A DNA stretch of 13,687 nt, taken from Rhodospirillaceae bacterium. Lineage in GTDB: Bacteria > Pseudomonadota > Alphaproteobacteria > Rhodospirillales > Rhodospirillaceae. The position numbers and the translations under genes are program-made. A model generated the notes under the pieces. It was not told the origin of the DNA, made no database searches, and was given only the letters and a program-made list of their open reading frames with translations. Below, piece after piece: positions 1-6,521 of the stretch. Each line of letters opens with the position of its first letter. The stretch's first letter is position 1. The stretch lies in the NCBI GenBank assembly GCA_002691085.1, contig NZGX01000013.1, positions 1-13,687 on the forward strand, written 5' to 3'.

Positions 1-1107
1 AAGTTCTTTATTAAATAATGCCCTTAAGCTGTCGAGCCATGGTGGAATAAAAAATAGAAAAATCATACACCAAAATAAATTAAAAACCTTAAAAAATGAG
101 GTCCCGGATACTAACCAATCAATTATCTCAATTACAAGCCTCAAAAGAATGAGAATAATTAATGCTCCCATCATATTTTCACCATCTGTTAATATATAAA
201 TACCTTTCATGTCCTCCAAGGGGGTCCCGCCGGCAGTAGTGTAAAGCAAGAATGGTATCAAAAGTATAAGAAAACACATCCAGATTTGCTTAGTAAAATA
301 AATAATTAAATTTAAAGTCTTTGCAGATGAATACCATGAAAGTTTTGGTACAATCACAGAATAGACAAGCCAAGCGAATGCTATAATGAACCAGCCAATT
401 TGGCGATTATCAAGAATATCTTTTGGTGAATCAGACGGGGTATAAATAGGAGTCGGCTTACCTTGTAGAAGAAAAATGAATTCAACAAAAAGACATACAA
501 AACAAATAATAGATAAAATACTAATGGCAAAGACCACTGATCCCAAAACTCCTCCCAAAATGGTATCAAATGAATATTCTTTCTGGGGATCATGATTAAG
601 CTCAGAATCACTCCGCATCTTCTCTGATAGGGATACGACTTTAGAAGTAGAATCAACAGCCTGTATATTTTCTTTTGCTCTACTACTGACGTGACTTTCA
701 TGAGAACGATTTTCTGGAGAATCACCTACCGGATTTTTATCCGCAAATCCCAAACCAAAATCAATACCAGTATAATGTTCAAGTACAAAACCAAACATAT
801 ACAAAGCCAAAAAGGGAGACCAATATGCAGCGAAGGGAATCCCTATAGTAGGTTCCAGAATTTGATAATAAAAAAAATACCCGTCGCCAACGGGAATTGC
901 CCACATGCGGTCAGTAAATGCTAAACTAAGACTATTATAGCCAGTAGTTAAAAATTCATCTACACACAGTATTTGTTTAATTGAATTTTCACTTCCACAG
1001 TATTTTGAAAGAAACTCTAGAGCATCTGCTTGTTCAATATAAATCCAGCTCACGCCGCATATAACCCTACAGATAACAAACCAAAGACCAAGTATAAAAA
1101 CCCACAT
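1..1107 (-). CDS. Unrecognised multi-pass membrane protein, 5' part only (C-terminus beyond the window)
   Basis: Reading the minus strand from the ATG at 1107 gives 369 codons with no stop up to base 1, so the gene runs off the left edge. I do not recognise the family. Residues 2-20 form an N-terminal hydrophobic segment. Residues 21-85 look soluble and carry two cysteines (C37, C48) that could pair outside the membrane. A hydrophobic segment lies at about 88-109, followed by a polar Ser/Asp/Glu/Lys-rich stretch at about 121-180. Four or five more strongly hydrophobic segments follow at about 182-215, 237-255, 274-291, 312-333 and 341-357. No enzymatic motif is visible. The ribosome site is weak (AAGG about 10 bases before the ATG). 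It contains some G/C-rich codon runs, for example near 224-232, unlike the housekeeping genes to the right. The continuous frame makes a real gene likely; function is unknown. Confidence 0.72.
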   Translation of the reverse strand, partial: MWVFILGLWFVICRVICGVSWIYIEQADALEFLSKYCGSENSIKQILCVDEFLTTGYNSLSLAFTDRMWAIPVGDGYFFYYQILEPTIGIPFAAYWSPFLALYMFGFVLEHYTGIDFGLGFADKNPVGDSPENRSHESHVSSRAKENIQAVDSTSKVVSLSEKMRSDSELNHDPQKEYSFDTILGGVLGSVVFAISILSIICFVCLFVEFIFLLQGKPTPIYTPSDSPKDILDNRQIGWFIIAFAWLVYSVIVPKLSWYSSAKTLNLIIYFTKQIWMCFLILLIPFLLYTTAGGTPLEDMKGIYILTDGENMMGALIILILLRLVIEIIDWLVSGTSFFKVFNLFWCMIFLFFIPPWLDSLRALFNKEL

Positions 1108-1188
1108 AAAAAGAACCTTATTAATTAATAAAAACTTTATATCTTTAATCTTATATCTCTTTAAAATTTACTAATGTCTTCTCTTTCC

Positions 1189-1315
1189 TTAGGGTTGATA
1201 GAGGAGTTTTAGCGAGTTGCACGGTTAAATCAACTGTGGCTAAAGCGGTAATCATAATTTGCCGAAGACTTAACTCGTTTAACTTATCTTATTCTTGTAA
1301 TAATTCTAACCTTAA
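1189..1315 (+). ncRNA. Candidate structured RNA with a three-way junction (family unknown)
   Basis: Hand folding gives a nested set of helices. P1 pairs 1189-1196 with 1308-1315. P2 pairs 1197-1200 with 1285-1288. After a four-base GAGG bulge, 1205-1208 pairs with 1281-1284. P3 pairs 1211-1218 with 1272-1279. P3 encloses two hairpins: 1220-1226 with 1232-1238 (5-base loop) and 1246-1251 with 1259-1264 (7-base loop). A small hairpin, 1289-1293 with 1299-1303, sits on the 3' side. Four helices each contain one G-U pair on the plus strand (1192/1312, 1212/1278, 1223/1235, 1249/1261). These would be A-C mismatches on the minus strand, which favours plus-strand transcription. G+C of 1211-1279 is 29 of 69 bases, above the flanks. 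TAAAAT at 1162-1167 could be a -10 box, but no good -35 box and no terminator are visible. No folding energy or conservation was computed. Confidence 0.35.
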
Positions 1316-1367
1316 TTCTGAATAGATTTAGCTAAAAAAGTACCAGAGCTAGCCACCAAAAATACAG

Positions 1368-1455
1368 TGGCGGAGGGACAGGGATTCGAACCCTGGGAAC
1401 CCAAACTGGGTTCACGGATTAGCAATCCGCTGCATTACCACTCTGCCATCCCTCC
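1368..1455 (-). tRNA. tRNA-Ser (anticodon GCT, reads AGC/AGU)
   Basis: On the minus strand the acceptor strand GGAGGGA (1455-1449) pairs with TCCCTCC (1378-1372). Discriminator base G and an encoded CCA (1370-1368) follow. The anticodon arm has stem CGGAT/ATCCG around a loop holding GCT at 1423-1421. The T arm carries GGTTCGAATCC. Between anticodon and T arms is a long variable arm with ACCCA/TGGGT pairing, the class II form expected for serine. The length of 88 with CCA fits. It lies between the minus-strand membrane gene and the divergent MAPEG gene. I could not pick out a convincing promoter for it in 1456-1550, which is very AT-rich. Confidence 0.96.
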
Positions 1456-1588
1456 GGATATAAACAATGAAAACTTAATATTTCTAATATATTATTTCAA
1501 TCATTATTAAGTTAATTGTAGATTATTTAATTATTCTAATTAATATTAAATAGATTTTAATGCAAGCTTCCAAAATGGAGACCTCTAG

Positions 1589-1963
1589 ATGCTAGAAATA
1601 ATCTTAATATCGTTGATATTATACGTAATCCAATTCTGGGCTATCCCCGCTCTGTTAAATGTTAATAACTTTACTTATCTGCTTTCGAGTAGAGATGGAA
1701 GAGTTCAATTATCTGATGCAACAAAAAGAGTTATAAGAGCTTCAGAGAATCTTAAGGAAAGCCTACCCATTTTTTTAACCTTAGCAATACTTTCTATTAT
1801 AATGGAAAAAGATAACACTTTACTTGCGTCTTATTGGCTAATCCTTAGAATTGGTCATTTTATAACATACTCTTTTGGTATAATGTTCTTATACATAAGG
1901 TCTGTTATTTGGATTGGGTCAATTGTGTGCTTAATATTAATGTCTATAACTTTAGTAAATTAA
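1589..1963 (+). CDS. MAPEG-family integral membrane protein
   Basis: This 124-residue, mostly hydrophobic protein has four predicted membrane segments (about 2-22, 56-73, 78-98 and 103-122). After the first segment comes the family's signature region, R-A-S-E-N-L-K-E-S-L-P-I-F at about residues 50-62, matching the RA..N..E..P pattern of MAPEG proteins (membrane-associated proteins in eicosanoid and glutathione metabolism). Bacterial members are small inner-membrane proteins; some have glutathione-dependent activity, but most, including this subgroup, have no known substrate. The start is supported by GGAG at 1577-1580, eight bases upstream. Its 3' end overlaps the next gene by 55 bases if that gene starts at its TTG. 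Family assignment is fairly firm; function is open. Confidence 0.83.
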   Translation: MLEIILISLILYVIQFWAIPALLNVNNFTYLLSSRDGRVQLSDATKRVIRASENLKESLPIFLTLAILSIIMEKDNTLLASYWLILRIGHFITYSFGIMFLYIRSVIWIGSIVCLILMSITLVN

Positions 1964-2697
1964 TTGTAAGCTTATCTATACTTTTATTTTTACTCCAATA
2001 TTCTGTCTCTATAAAATCTGAAGAGATGAAATCTGCATTTTCCGGTCAATTAGATATTGGAGGCTCGTTAACTAGTGGCAATACCGACACAACTAGATTA
2101 GATGTAGAGATAAATATAAGGAATTTAAAAGGAAGGTTTGAAGATAATTTTAGAGTTTTAGGTGCTTTTTCAAAAGACAATAAGGAAACAACAGAACAGC
2201 GCTTTCTAATTTCTTACGAGTCATACCTAGAACTTAGGAAAAATCTATTTGGTTTTAGTTACATTAAATTTGATGATGATAATTTTTCAGGGTTTAATTA
2301 TGAAATCGAGGCATCAGCAGGGTCAGGCTATAAACTGATTAATGAGAAGGATTTGAGGATATTAATTCAGGGAGGGCCTGGTTATAGGTACAGCAAAAAA
2401 ATTAATGGGACTTTGCCTCAAGTACAAACTAATACTCTTTCAAATAGTACTCTAACTGCCAGAGGCAATATAAGATTGGAATATGATATTTCTGATGATG
2501 TCTTTCTTTCTAATAATCTTTCAATAACTTGGGACTCTCAACGCACGAGAATAGATGAAAATATTTCTCTTACAAATAATTTAATTGGTAATATCTTAAC
2601 AAGAATATCATTGAATATTAGACATAATACTAATCCACCTGAATTTAGAAAAAAAACGGATACAAATACTAAAGTTTCAATAGTATATAATTTTTAA
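1909..2697 (+). CDS. DUF481-type outer-membrane beta-barrel protein (YdiY-like)
   Basis: The product begins with an export signal: a hydrophobic run (L-I-V-S-L-S-I-L-L-F-L-L) at about residues 18-29 followed by a polar stretch. The mature part opens with a glycine/serine-rich strand and a T-S-G-N-T-D-T motif at about 55-61, typical of DUF481, often annotated as putative salt-induced outer-membrane protein. Alternating polar/hydrophobic strands follow, and the chain ends in V-Y-N-F, a C-terminal aromatic as expected for a barrel recognised by the BAM machinery. The most upstream start is TTG at 1909 with AAGG at 1897-1900, eight bases away, inside the MAPEG gene; a GTG at 1927 is an alternative. 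Either gives a longer n-region than usual, so the start is uncertain. Role is unknown beyond a likely outer-membrane location. Confidence 0.8.
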   Translation: MDWVNCVLNINVYNFSKLIVSLSILLFLLQYSVSIKSEEMKSAFSGQLDIGGSLTSGNTDTTRLDVEINIRNLKGRFEDNFRVLGAFSKDNKETTEQRFLISYESYLELRKNLFGFSYIKFDDDNFSGFNYEIEASAGSGYKLINEKDLRILIQGGPGYRYSKKINGTLPQVQTNTLSNSTLTARGNIRLEYDISDDVFLSNNLSITWDSQRTRIDENISLTNNLIGNILTRISLNIRHNTNPPEFRKKTDTNTKVSIVYNF

Positions 2698-2700
2698 TAA

Positions 2701-4152
2701 TTATAATTTTTCAGATAATACTTTATTAACCAGGCCAGGGTTGGCTTTACCTTTTGTCTTTTTCATAACCTGGCCAACAAACCAACCAATTAATTTTGTC
2801 TTACCGCCTTTATATTCTTTAACCTTATCTGGATTTTCAGAGATTACATCTTCTACTGCAGCTTCAATTGAACCTGTATCAGATATTTGCCTTAAACCCT
2901 TCTCTTCAACAATTGCCTCTGGAGATTTTTGTTCTTCTACCATTATCTCAAAAACATCTTTTGCTATCCTACCGGAAATTATATTTTTCTCTATAAGACC
3001 TATAAGCTGACCAAGATTTAATGCTGAAACTGGACTTTCTTTTATTGAAAGTCCCTTTTTATTTAAAACTGAAAATAAATTAGTAATAACCCAGTTTGCA
3101 GAAATTTTTGGATCTCTGCCTTTAGTTACAATTTCAAAATAATCTGCAACTGCATTTTCTGAAACTAAAACACCTGCATCATATTCAGCCAAATTGTACT
3201 CACTAATAAACCTTGACTTTTTCTCGTCTGGTAACTCAGGTAAATTTTGTTTAATTTTATCAACATATTTTTGATCCAGCTCCAACGGCAATAAGTCAGG
3301 GTCAGGGAAGTACCTATAATCATGGGCAAACTCTTTAGAGCGCATAGGTCTTGTTTCTACTTTTGATTGGTCAAACAATCGAGTTTCTTGAAGAACTTCT
3401 CCATTAGTTTCATAAATATCCACTTGTCTTTTCGCCTCGTATTCAATGGCCTGCATGACAAACTTGACAGAGTTTACATTCTTAATTTCACATCTAGTTC
3501 TTAATTCTTCTGAACCAACGGGTCTGACGGAAACGTTAGCATCACACCTCATTGAACCCTCATCCATATTGCCATCGCAAGTGCCAAGATATCTGAGAAT
3601 AGACCTTAACTTTCTTAAATAGGCTCCAACTTCTTCAGGTGAACGCATATCAGGTTTAGAAACAATCTCCATTAACGCAATACCCGATCTATTTAAATCA
3701 ATAAATGATTTTTCTGGATGTAAATCATGAATTGATTTACCAGCGTCTTGCTCAAGATGAAGTCTCTCAATGCCAATACTTCTTGTTTGTCCATCTGACA
3801 TGTCAAGTTCGATAACACCTTCACCAACAATAGGCAATTCGTACTGACTGATTTGATACCCTTGCGGTAAATCAGCATAAAAATAATTTTTTCTTGCAAA
3901 AACACTTTTTAAATTTATTTTAGCTTTTAGACCAAGACCAGTCTTGATTGCCTGCTCAACACATACTCTATTAATAACAGGAAGCATGCCAGGCATACCT
4001 GCATCAATGAAGGACACTTGTGAGTTAGGGTCTGCTCCAAAATTGACTGATGCCCCCGAAAACAACTTAGACTTAGAAGTAATCTGAGCATGAACTTCAA
4101 GGCCAATCACTACTTCCCACTCTTTAGTACTCCCTTTGATTACTAACGACAT
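2701..4152 (-). CDS. gatB: Asp/Glu-tRNA amidotransferase subunit B
   Basis: GatB binds the mischarged Glu-tRNA(Gln) or Asp-tRNA(Asn), phosphorylates the side-chain carboxylate with ATP and receives ammonia from GatA. The 483-residue length is normal. The N-terminal GatB/E catalytic domain shows G-L-E-V-H-A-Q (17-23), then the Y-F-Y-A-D-L-P-Q-G-Y-Q-I-S-Q-Y-E block around 92-107, and D-Y-R-Y-F-P-D-P-D-L-P-like sequence in the middle. A helical tail and YqeY-type domain (about 330-483) contact the tRNA elbow. It is the last gene of gatC-gatA-gatB. Its ribosome site GAGG overlaps the gatA stop codon, so translation is probably coupled. The gene ends three bases from a convergent gene, with no terminator visible. 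Its presence implies that Gln-tRNA and/or Asn-tRNA is made indirectly. Confidence 0.98.
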   Translation of the reverse strand: MSLVIKGSTKEWEVVIGLEVHAQITSKSKLFSGASVNFGADPNSQVSFIDAGMPGMLPVINRVCVEQAIKTGLGLKAKINLKSVFARKNYFYADLPQGYQISQYELPIVGEGVIELDMSDGQTRSIGIERLHLEQDAGKSIHDLHPEKSFIDLNRSGIALMEIVSKPDMRSPEEVGAYLRKLRSILRYLGTCDGNMDEGSMRCDANVSVRPVGSEELRTRCEIKNVNSVKFVMQAIEYEAKRQVDIYETNGEVLQETRLFDQSKVETRPMRSKEFAHDYRYFPDPDLLPLELDQKYVDKIKQNLPELPDEKKSRFISEYNLAEYDAGVLVSENAVADYFEIVTKGRDPKISANWVITNLFSVLNKKGLSIKESPVSALNLGQLIGLIEKNIISGRIAKDVFEIMVEEQKSPEAIVEEKGLRQISDTGSIEAAVEDVISENPDKVKEYKGGKTKLIGWFVGQVMKKTKGKANPGLVNKVLSEKL

Positions 4153-4161
4153 CTTACAACC

Positions 4162-5631
4162 TCATAATTCTAGGTTTTTATTAAAACTAGAAGAATTTTC
4201 TAAAATATTAGCGCAGTTAAAAACTGTTCCCTCATCCCATCTTCGTCCAATAAGCTGCAAGCCGAGTGGAAGTCCATTAGAATGAAGTCCACAAGGAACA
4301 GATATTGCTGGAAGTCCTGCTAGCGATGCAGGAACTGTGAAGATGTCGTTTAGGTACATTGAAATAGGATCTGAAATTTTATCACCCAAAGGGAAGGCCG
4401 TACCAGGCGTTGTTGGAGTAAGTATTAAGTCTACATTTTTGAACGAATCCAAGAAATCATTGTAAATAAGCTGCCTGACTTTTTGAGCCTTCAAGTAGTA
4501 AGCATCATAATAGCCTGCAGATAATGCATATGTGCCTAAAAAAATCCTTCTTTTAACTTCTTTCCCAAAACCTTCCGAACGGGTATTAGAATACATTTCA
4601 TCAAGAGAGTTTCCATCTACCCTCAGACCAAACCTTGCCCCATCATATCGCGAGAGGTTTGATGATGCTTCTGCTGGTGCAATAATGTAATAGGCTGGGA
4701 GCGCATACTTTGTATGAGGTAATGATATTTCTACAATTTCTATTCCTGAATCTTTAAGCCATTCTTTTCCCTTCTCCCATAAATTTAAAACTTCACTATC
4801 TAATTCATCGGAAAAATATTCCTTTGGAATACCAACACGAAGTCCTTTAGCTGTTGATGAAGCAAGAGATTTAAAATCTGGTACTTCAATATTAGCAGAT
4901 GTTGAATCTTTAGGGTCATAGCCTGAGATGATTGATAATAGAAAAGCAGAGTCCTCTACGCTTCTTGTCATAGGGCCAGCCTGATCCAGTGAACTTGCAA
5001 ATGCAACTATTCCCCATCTTGAACATCTACCATAAGTTGGTTTCATCCCAACTATTCCACAGAATGCAGCTGGCTGACGTATAGAACCTCCCGTATCAGT
5101 TCCAATAGATGCGGTACAGAGATTTGCCGAAACAGCAACCGCAGACCCACCTGAAGAGCCTCCCGGCACCAGAGGTTTATCGCTATTATTTAGTTTCCAA
5201 GGATTAACTGCTGATCCAAAAAAACTGGTCTCATTTGACGAGCCCATTGCAAACTCATCAAGATTTGTTTTTCCTATGAAAATTGCACCAGCATCCTTTA
5301 ATTTTGAAGTAACAGAACTTTCATATGTAGGTATGAAGTTATTTAATATATTTGATGCAGCAGTAGTCCTTATTCCTTCAGTACAGAATAAGTCTTTAAC
5401 ACCTATAGGTATCCCCTCTAAAGGACCTGATTGACCGTTTCCAATTTTTTTATCTGAAACCTTTGCGCTTTCTAGAGCACTTTTTTCTAAAATAGTAATA
5501 AATGAATTGAGTTCCTTTTGCTTATCTATCTCATTAAGATATTCAGAAACTAATTCAAATGAAGAAAACTTTTTTTCTTTTAAACCCTTAGAGATTTTGG
5601 AGATAGTAAGACGCGTTAATTCTGACATCAT
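4162..5631 (-). CDS. gatA: Asp/Glu-tRNA amidotransferase subunit A (glutaminase)
   Basis: GatA hydrolyses glutamine and channels ammonia to GatB. The 489-residue protein carries the amidase signature. G-I-P-I-G-V-K-D contains the catalytic K79. V-P-G-G-S-S-G-G-S holds the cis-serine S159. D-T-G-G-S-I-R-Q-P holds the nucleophile S183. The spacing of 24 between the two serines matches the family, and the G-M-K-P-T-Y-G-R block follows. All three catalytic residues are intact. Two ATG codons lie in tandem at 5631 and 5628; the first overlaps the gatC stop by four bases (ATGA), giving tight coupling. The next gene, gatB, starts nine bases after the stop. Confidence 0.98.
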   Translation of the reverse strand: MMSELTRLTISKISKGLKEKKFSSFELVSEYLNEIDKQKELNSFITILEKSALESAKVSDKKIGNGQSGPLEGIPIGVKDLFCTEGIRTTAASNILNNFIPTYESSVTSKLKDAGAIFIGKTNLDEFAMGSSNETSFFGSAVNPWKLNNSDKPLVPGGSSGGSAVAVSANLCTASIGTDTGGSIRQPAAFCGIVGMKPTYGRCSRWGIVAFASSLDQAGPMTRSVEDSAFLLSIISGYDPKDSTSANIEVPDFKSLASSTAKGLRVGIPKEYFSDELDSEVLNLWEKGKEWLKDSGIEIVEISLPHTKYALPAYYIIAPAEASSNLSRYDGARFGLRVDGNSLDEMYSNTRSEGFGKEVKRRIFLGTYALSAGYYDAYYLKAQKVRQLIYNDFLDSFKNVDLILTPTTPGTAFPLGDKISDPISMYLNDIFTVPASLAGLPAISVPCGLHSNGLPLGLQLIGRRWDEGTVFNCANILENSSSFNKNLEL

Positions 5632-5915
5632 TCAACAACCTTTGGTACTTCAAAAAGGTTATCATTTTTAGAAGGAGCATTTTTCAAAATTTTTTCCTGA
5701 TACCCACCGTCATTTACTATATCTTCTCTTTTAAAACTCTTAATATCTGTTCCACCTGTCATAGGCTCAACCGACTGAGTATCAACCTCCTTTAGAAGTT
5801 CAATCCAATCTATAATACTACCTAATTCTCTAGAGATATTATCGAGCTCATCATCCGACACGTTAATTCTTGATAATATAGCAATTTTACGAACAATTTC
5901 CTCTTTCATCGCCAT
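5628..5915 (-). CDS. gatC: Asp/Glu-tRNA amidotransferase subunit C
   Basis: This is the 95-residue small subunit that wraps around GatA and GatB and stabilises the complex. It has the family pattern: an N-terminal helix with V-R-K-I-A-I-L-S-R-I at about 8-17, a central helix ending near W-I-E-L-L, then V-D-T-Q-S-V-E-P-M at about 45-53, and a C-terminal segment with A-P-S-K-N-D-N-L-F-E-V-P-K-V-V, the usual tail. It is the first gene of the operon. ATG at 5915 is the longest start; an in-frame ATG two codons later (5909) is possible, and the GTGAG upstream is a weak ribosome site. Its promoter must lie in the 79-base gap shared with the divergent ruvX. Confidence 0.95.
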   Translation of the reverse strand: MAMKEEIVRKIAILSRINVSDDELDNISRELGSIIDWIELLKEVDTQSVEPMTGGTDIKSFKREDIVNDGGYQEKILKNAPSKNDNLFEVPKVVE

Positions 5916-5959
5916 AATTTACTGTCTCACTTAACTTTTAAACTAAAAAAATAAAGATT

Positions 5960-5989
5960 TATAATTTTTTATCATAAATGATGTATCAT
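5960..5989 (+). promoter_or_regulatory. Possible ruvX promoter -10 box and ATCAT inverted repeats
   Basis: The divergent gap between gatC and ruvX contains a perfect TATAAT at 5960-5965 on the plus strand, about 30 bases before the ruvX ATG. No good -35 hexamer lies 16-18 bases upstream (only TTTAAA-like sequence at 5937-5942). Just downstream is a nested inverted repeat: ATCAT (5971-5975), AA, ATGAT (5978-5982), GT, ATCAT (5985-5989). It could be an operator or simply AT-rich sequence. ruvX has no visible Shine-Dalgarno site. Confidence 0.3.
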
Positions 5990-5994
5990 TCAGT

Positions 5995-6453
5995 ATGACT
6001 ATCTGCAACCCCGATGGTATAAAATTGAGAATTAAAAAGCACCAATGTCTTTTAGGCTTAGATATTGGATCTAAATCTATTGGTATTGCACGCTCTGACA
6101 CAAACCTTAAAATAGCAACACCTGCGCTACTTATAAAAAGAACTAAATTTACTAATGATGCCAATGACTTAGTTAAAATCATTAGTGAGGAGAACGCTGG
6201 AGCCCTCGTTGTTGGGTTACCCCTAGAAATGAATGGTAAGGAAGGTAAGCAGTCCCAATCTACACGGACATTCATAGACAACTTTCTAAAAATTAAAGAA
6301 ATTCCAGTAGTTTTCTGGGATGAAAGATTATCAACAAAAATTGTAAATAGACTTATGATTGAAGAAGCTGATCTAAGCAGAAGAAAAAGAAAAAAATCTA
6401 TAGATAAGCTTGCTGCTACATATATCCTCCAAGGCCTTCTTGATTACTTATAA
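5995..6453 (+). CDS. ruvX: Holliday junction resolvase-like nuclease RuvX/YqgF
   Basis: This 152-residue protein has an RNase H-like fold and belongs to the family linked to Holliday-junction resolution and to 5' processing of pre-16S rRNA. Visible motifs are L-G-L-D-I-G-S-K-S-I-G-I-A (20-32) with catalytic D23, V-V-G-L-P-L-E-M-N-G (72-81), the D-E-R-L-S-T motif (109-114) with E110, and the late D-K-L-A-A (137-141) with D137. All three acidic residues of the active site are present, and the length is usual. The ATG at 5995 gives an N-terminal extension of about 17 residues before the first strand, normal in alphaproteobacteria. It is divergent from gatCAB and 68 bases from pyrB. Confidence 0.95.
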   Translation: MTICNPDGIKLRIKKHQCLLGLDIGSKSIGIARSDTNLKIATPALLIKRTKFTNDANDLVKIISEENAGALVVGLPLEMNGKEGKQSQSTRTFIDNFLKIKEIPVVFWDERLSTKIVNRLMIEEADLSRRKRKKSIDKLAATYILQGLLDYL

Positions 6454-6484
6454 GTTTTTTCTATTAAGATATCCATTTAACAAC

Positions 6485-6513
6485 TTGTCTAATTTGCTGT
6501 ATTAGCATATAGT
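6485..6513 (+). promoter_or_regulatory. Predicted sigma-70 promoter for pyrB operon, implying a leaderless mRNA
   Basis: TTGTCT at 6485-6490 matches four of six -35 positions. TATAGT at 6508-6513 matches five of six -10 positions. The spacer is exactly 17 bases. A start site about seven bases after the -10 box would fall near 6520, one or two bases before the pyrB ATG at 6522. This agrees with the lack of any Shine-Dalgarno sequence before that ATG (the preceding bases are GTCCACCCCC). The inference is from consensus matching only. Confidence 0.5.
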
Positions 6514-6521
6514 CCACCCCC

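Noticed and set aside
381..725. A 114-codon ATG frame on the minus strand
   Set aside because: It lies wholly inside the longer membrane-protein frame that starts at 1107, in a different frame; the longer frame has clear membrane segments and no stop to the window edge.
691..924. A 77-codon frame on the plus strand
   Set aside because: It is opposite the same membrane gene, has no recognisable domain and no ribosome site.
1189..1315. Identification of the folded element as a lysine riboswitch
   Set aside because: Only two short words match. The helices found here form a three-way junction rather than the five-helix core, and no lysine gene lies downstream on that strand.
1189..1315. Identification of the folded element as 4.5S RNA, tmRNA or a second tRNA
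   Set aside because: No GGAAGGAAGCAGCC-like SRP loop, no T arm and no encoded tag peptide can be found.
1339..1375. Possible terminator for tRNA-Ser on the minus strand (GCCAC/GTGGC pairing and a later run of six T)
   Set aside because: The stem uses the tRNA's own CCA end and the T run is separated from it by over ten bases, so it does not form a standard terminator.
2741..3010. An 89-codon plus-strand frame opposite gatB, and a 70-codon frame at 3693-3905
   Set aside because: Both lie within gatB, whose frame is fully conserved; neither has a recognisable product.
6440..6460. ACTTATAAGT palindrome and T run at the end of ruvX as a terminator
   Set aside because: The palindrome gives at most a three-base-pair stem with a four-base loop, too weak to be called.
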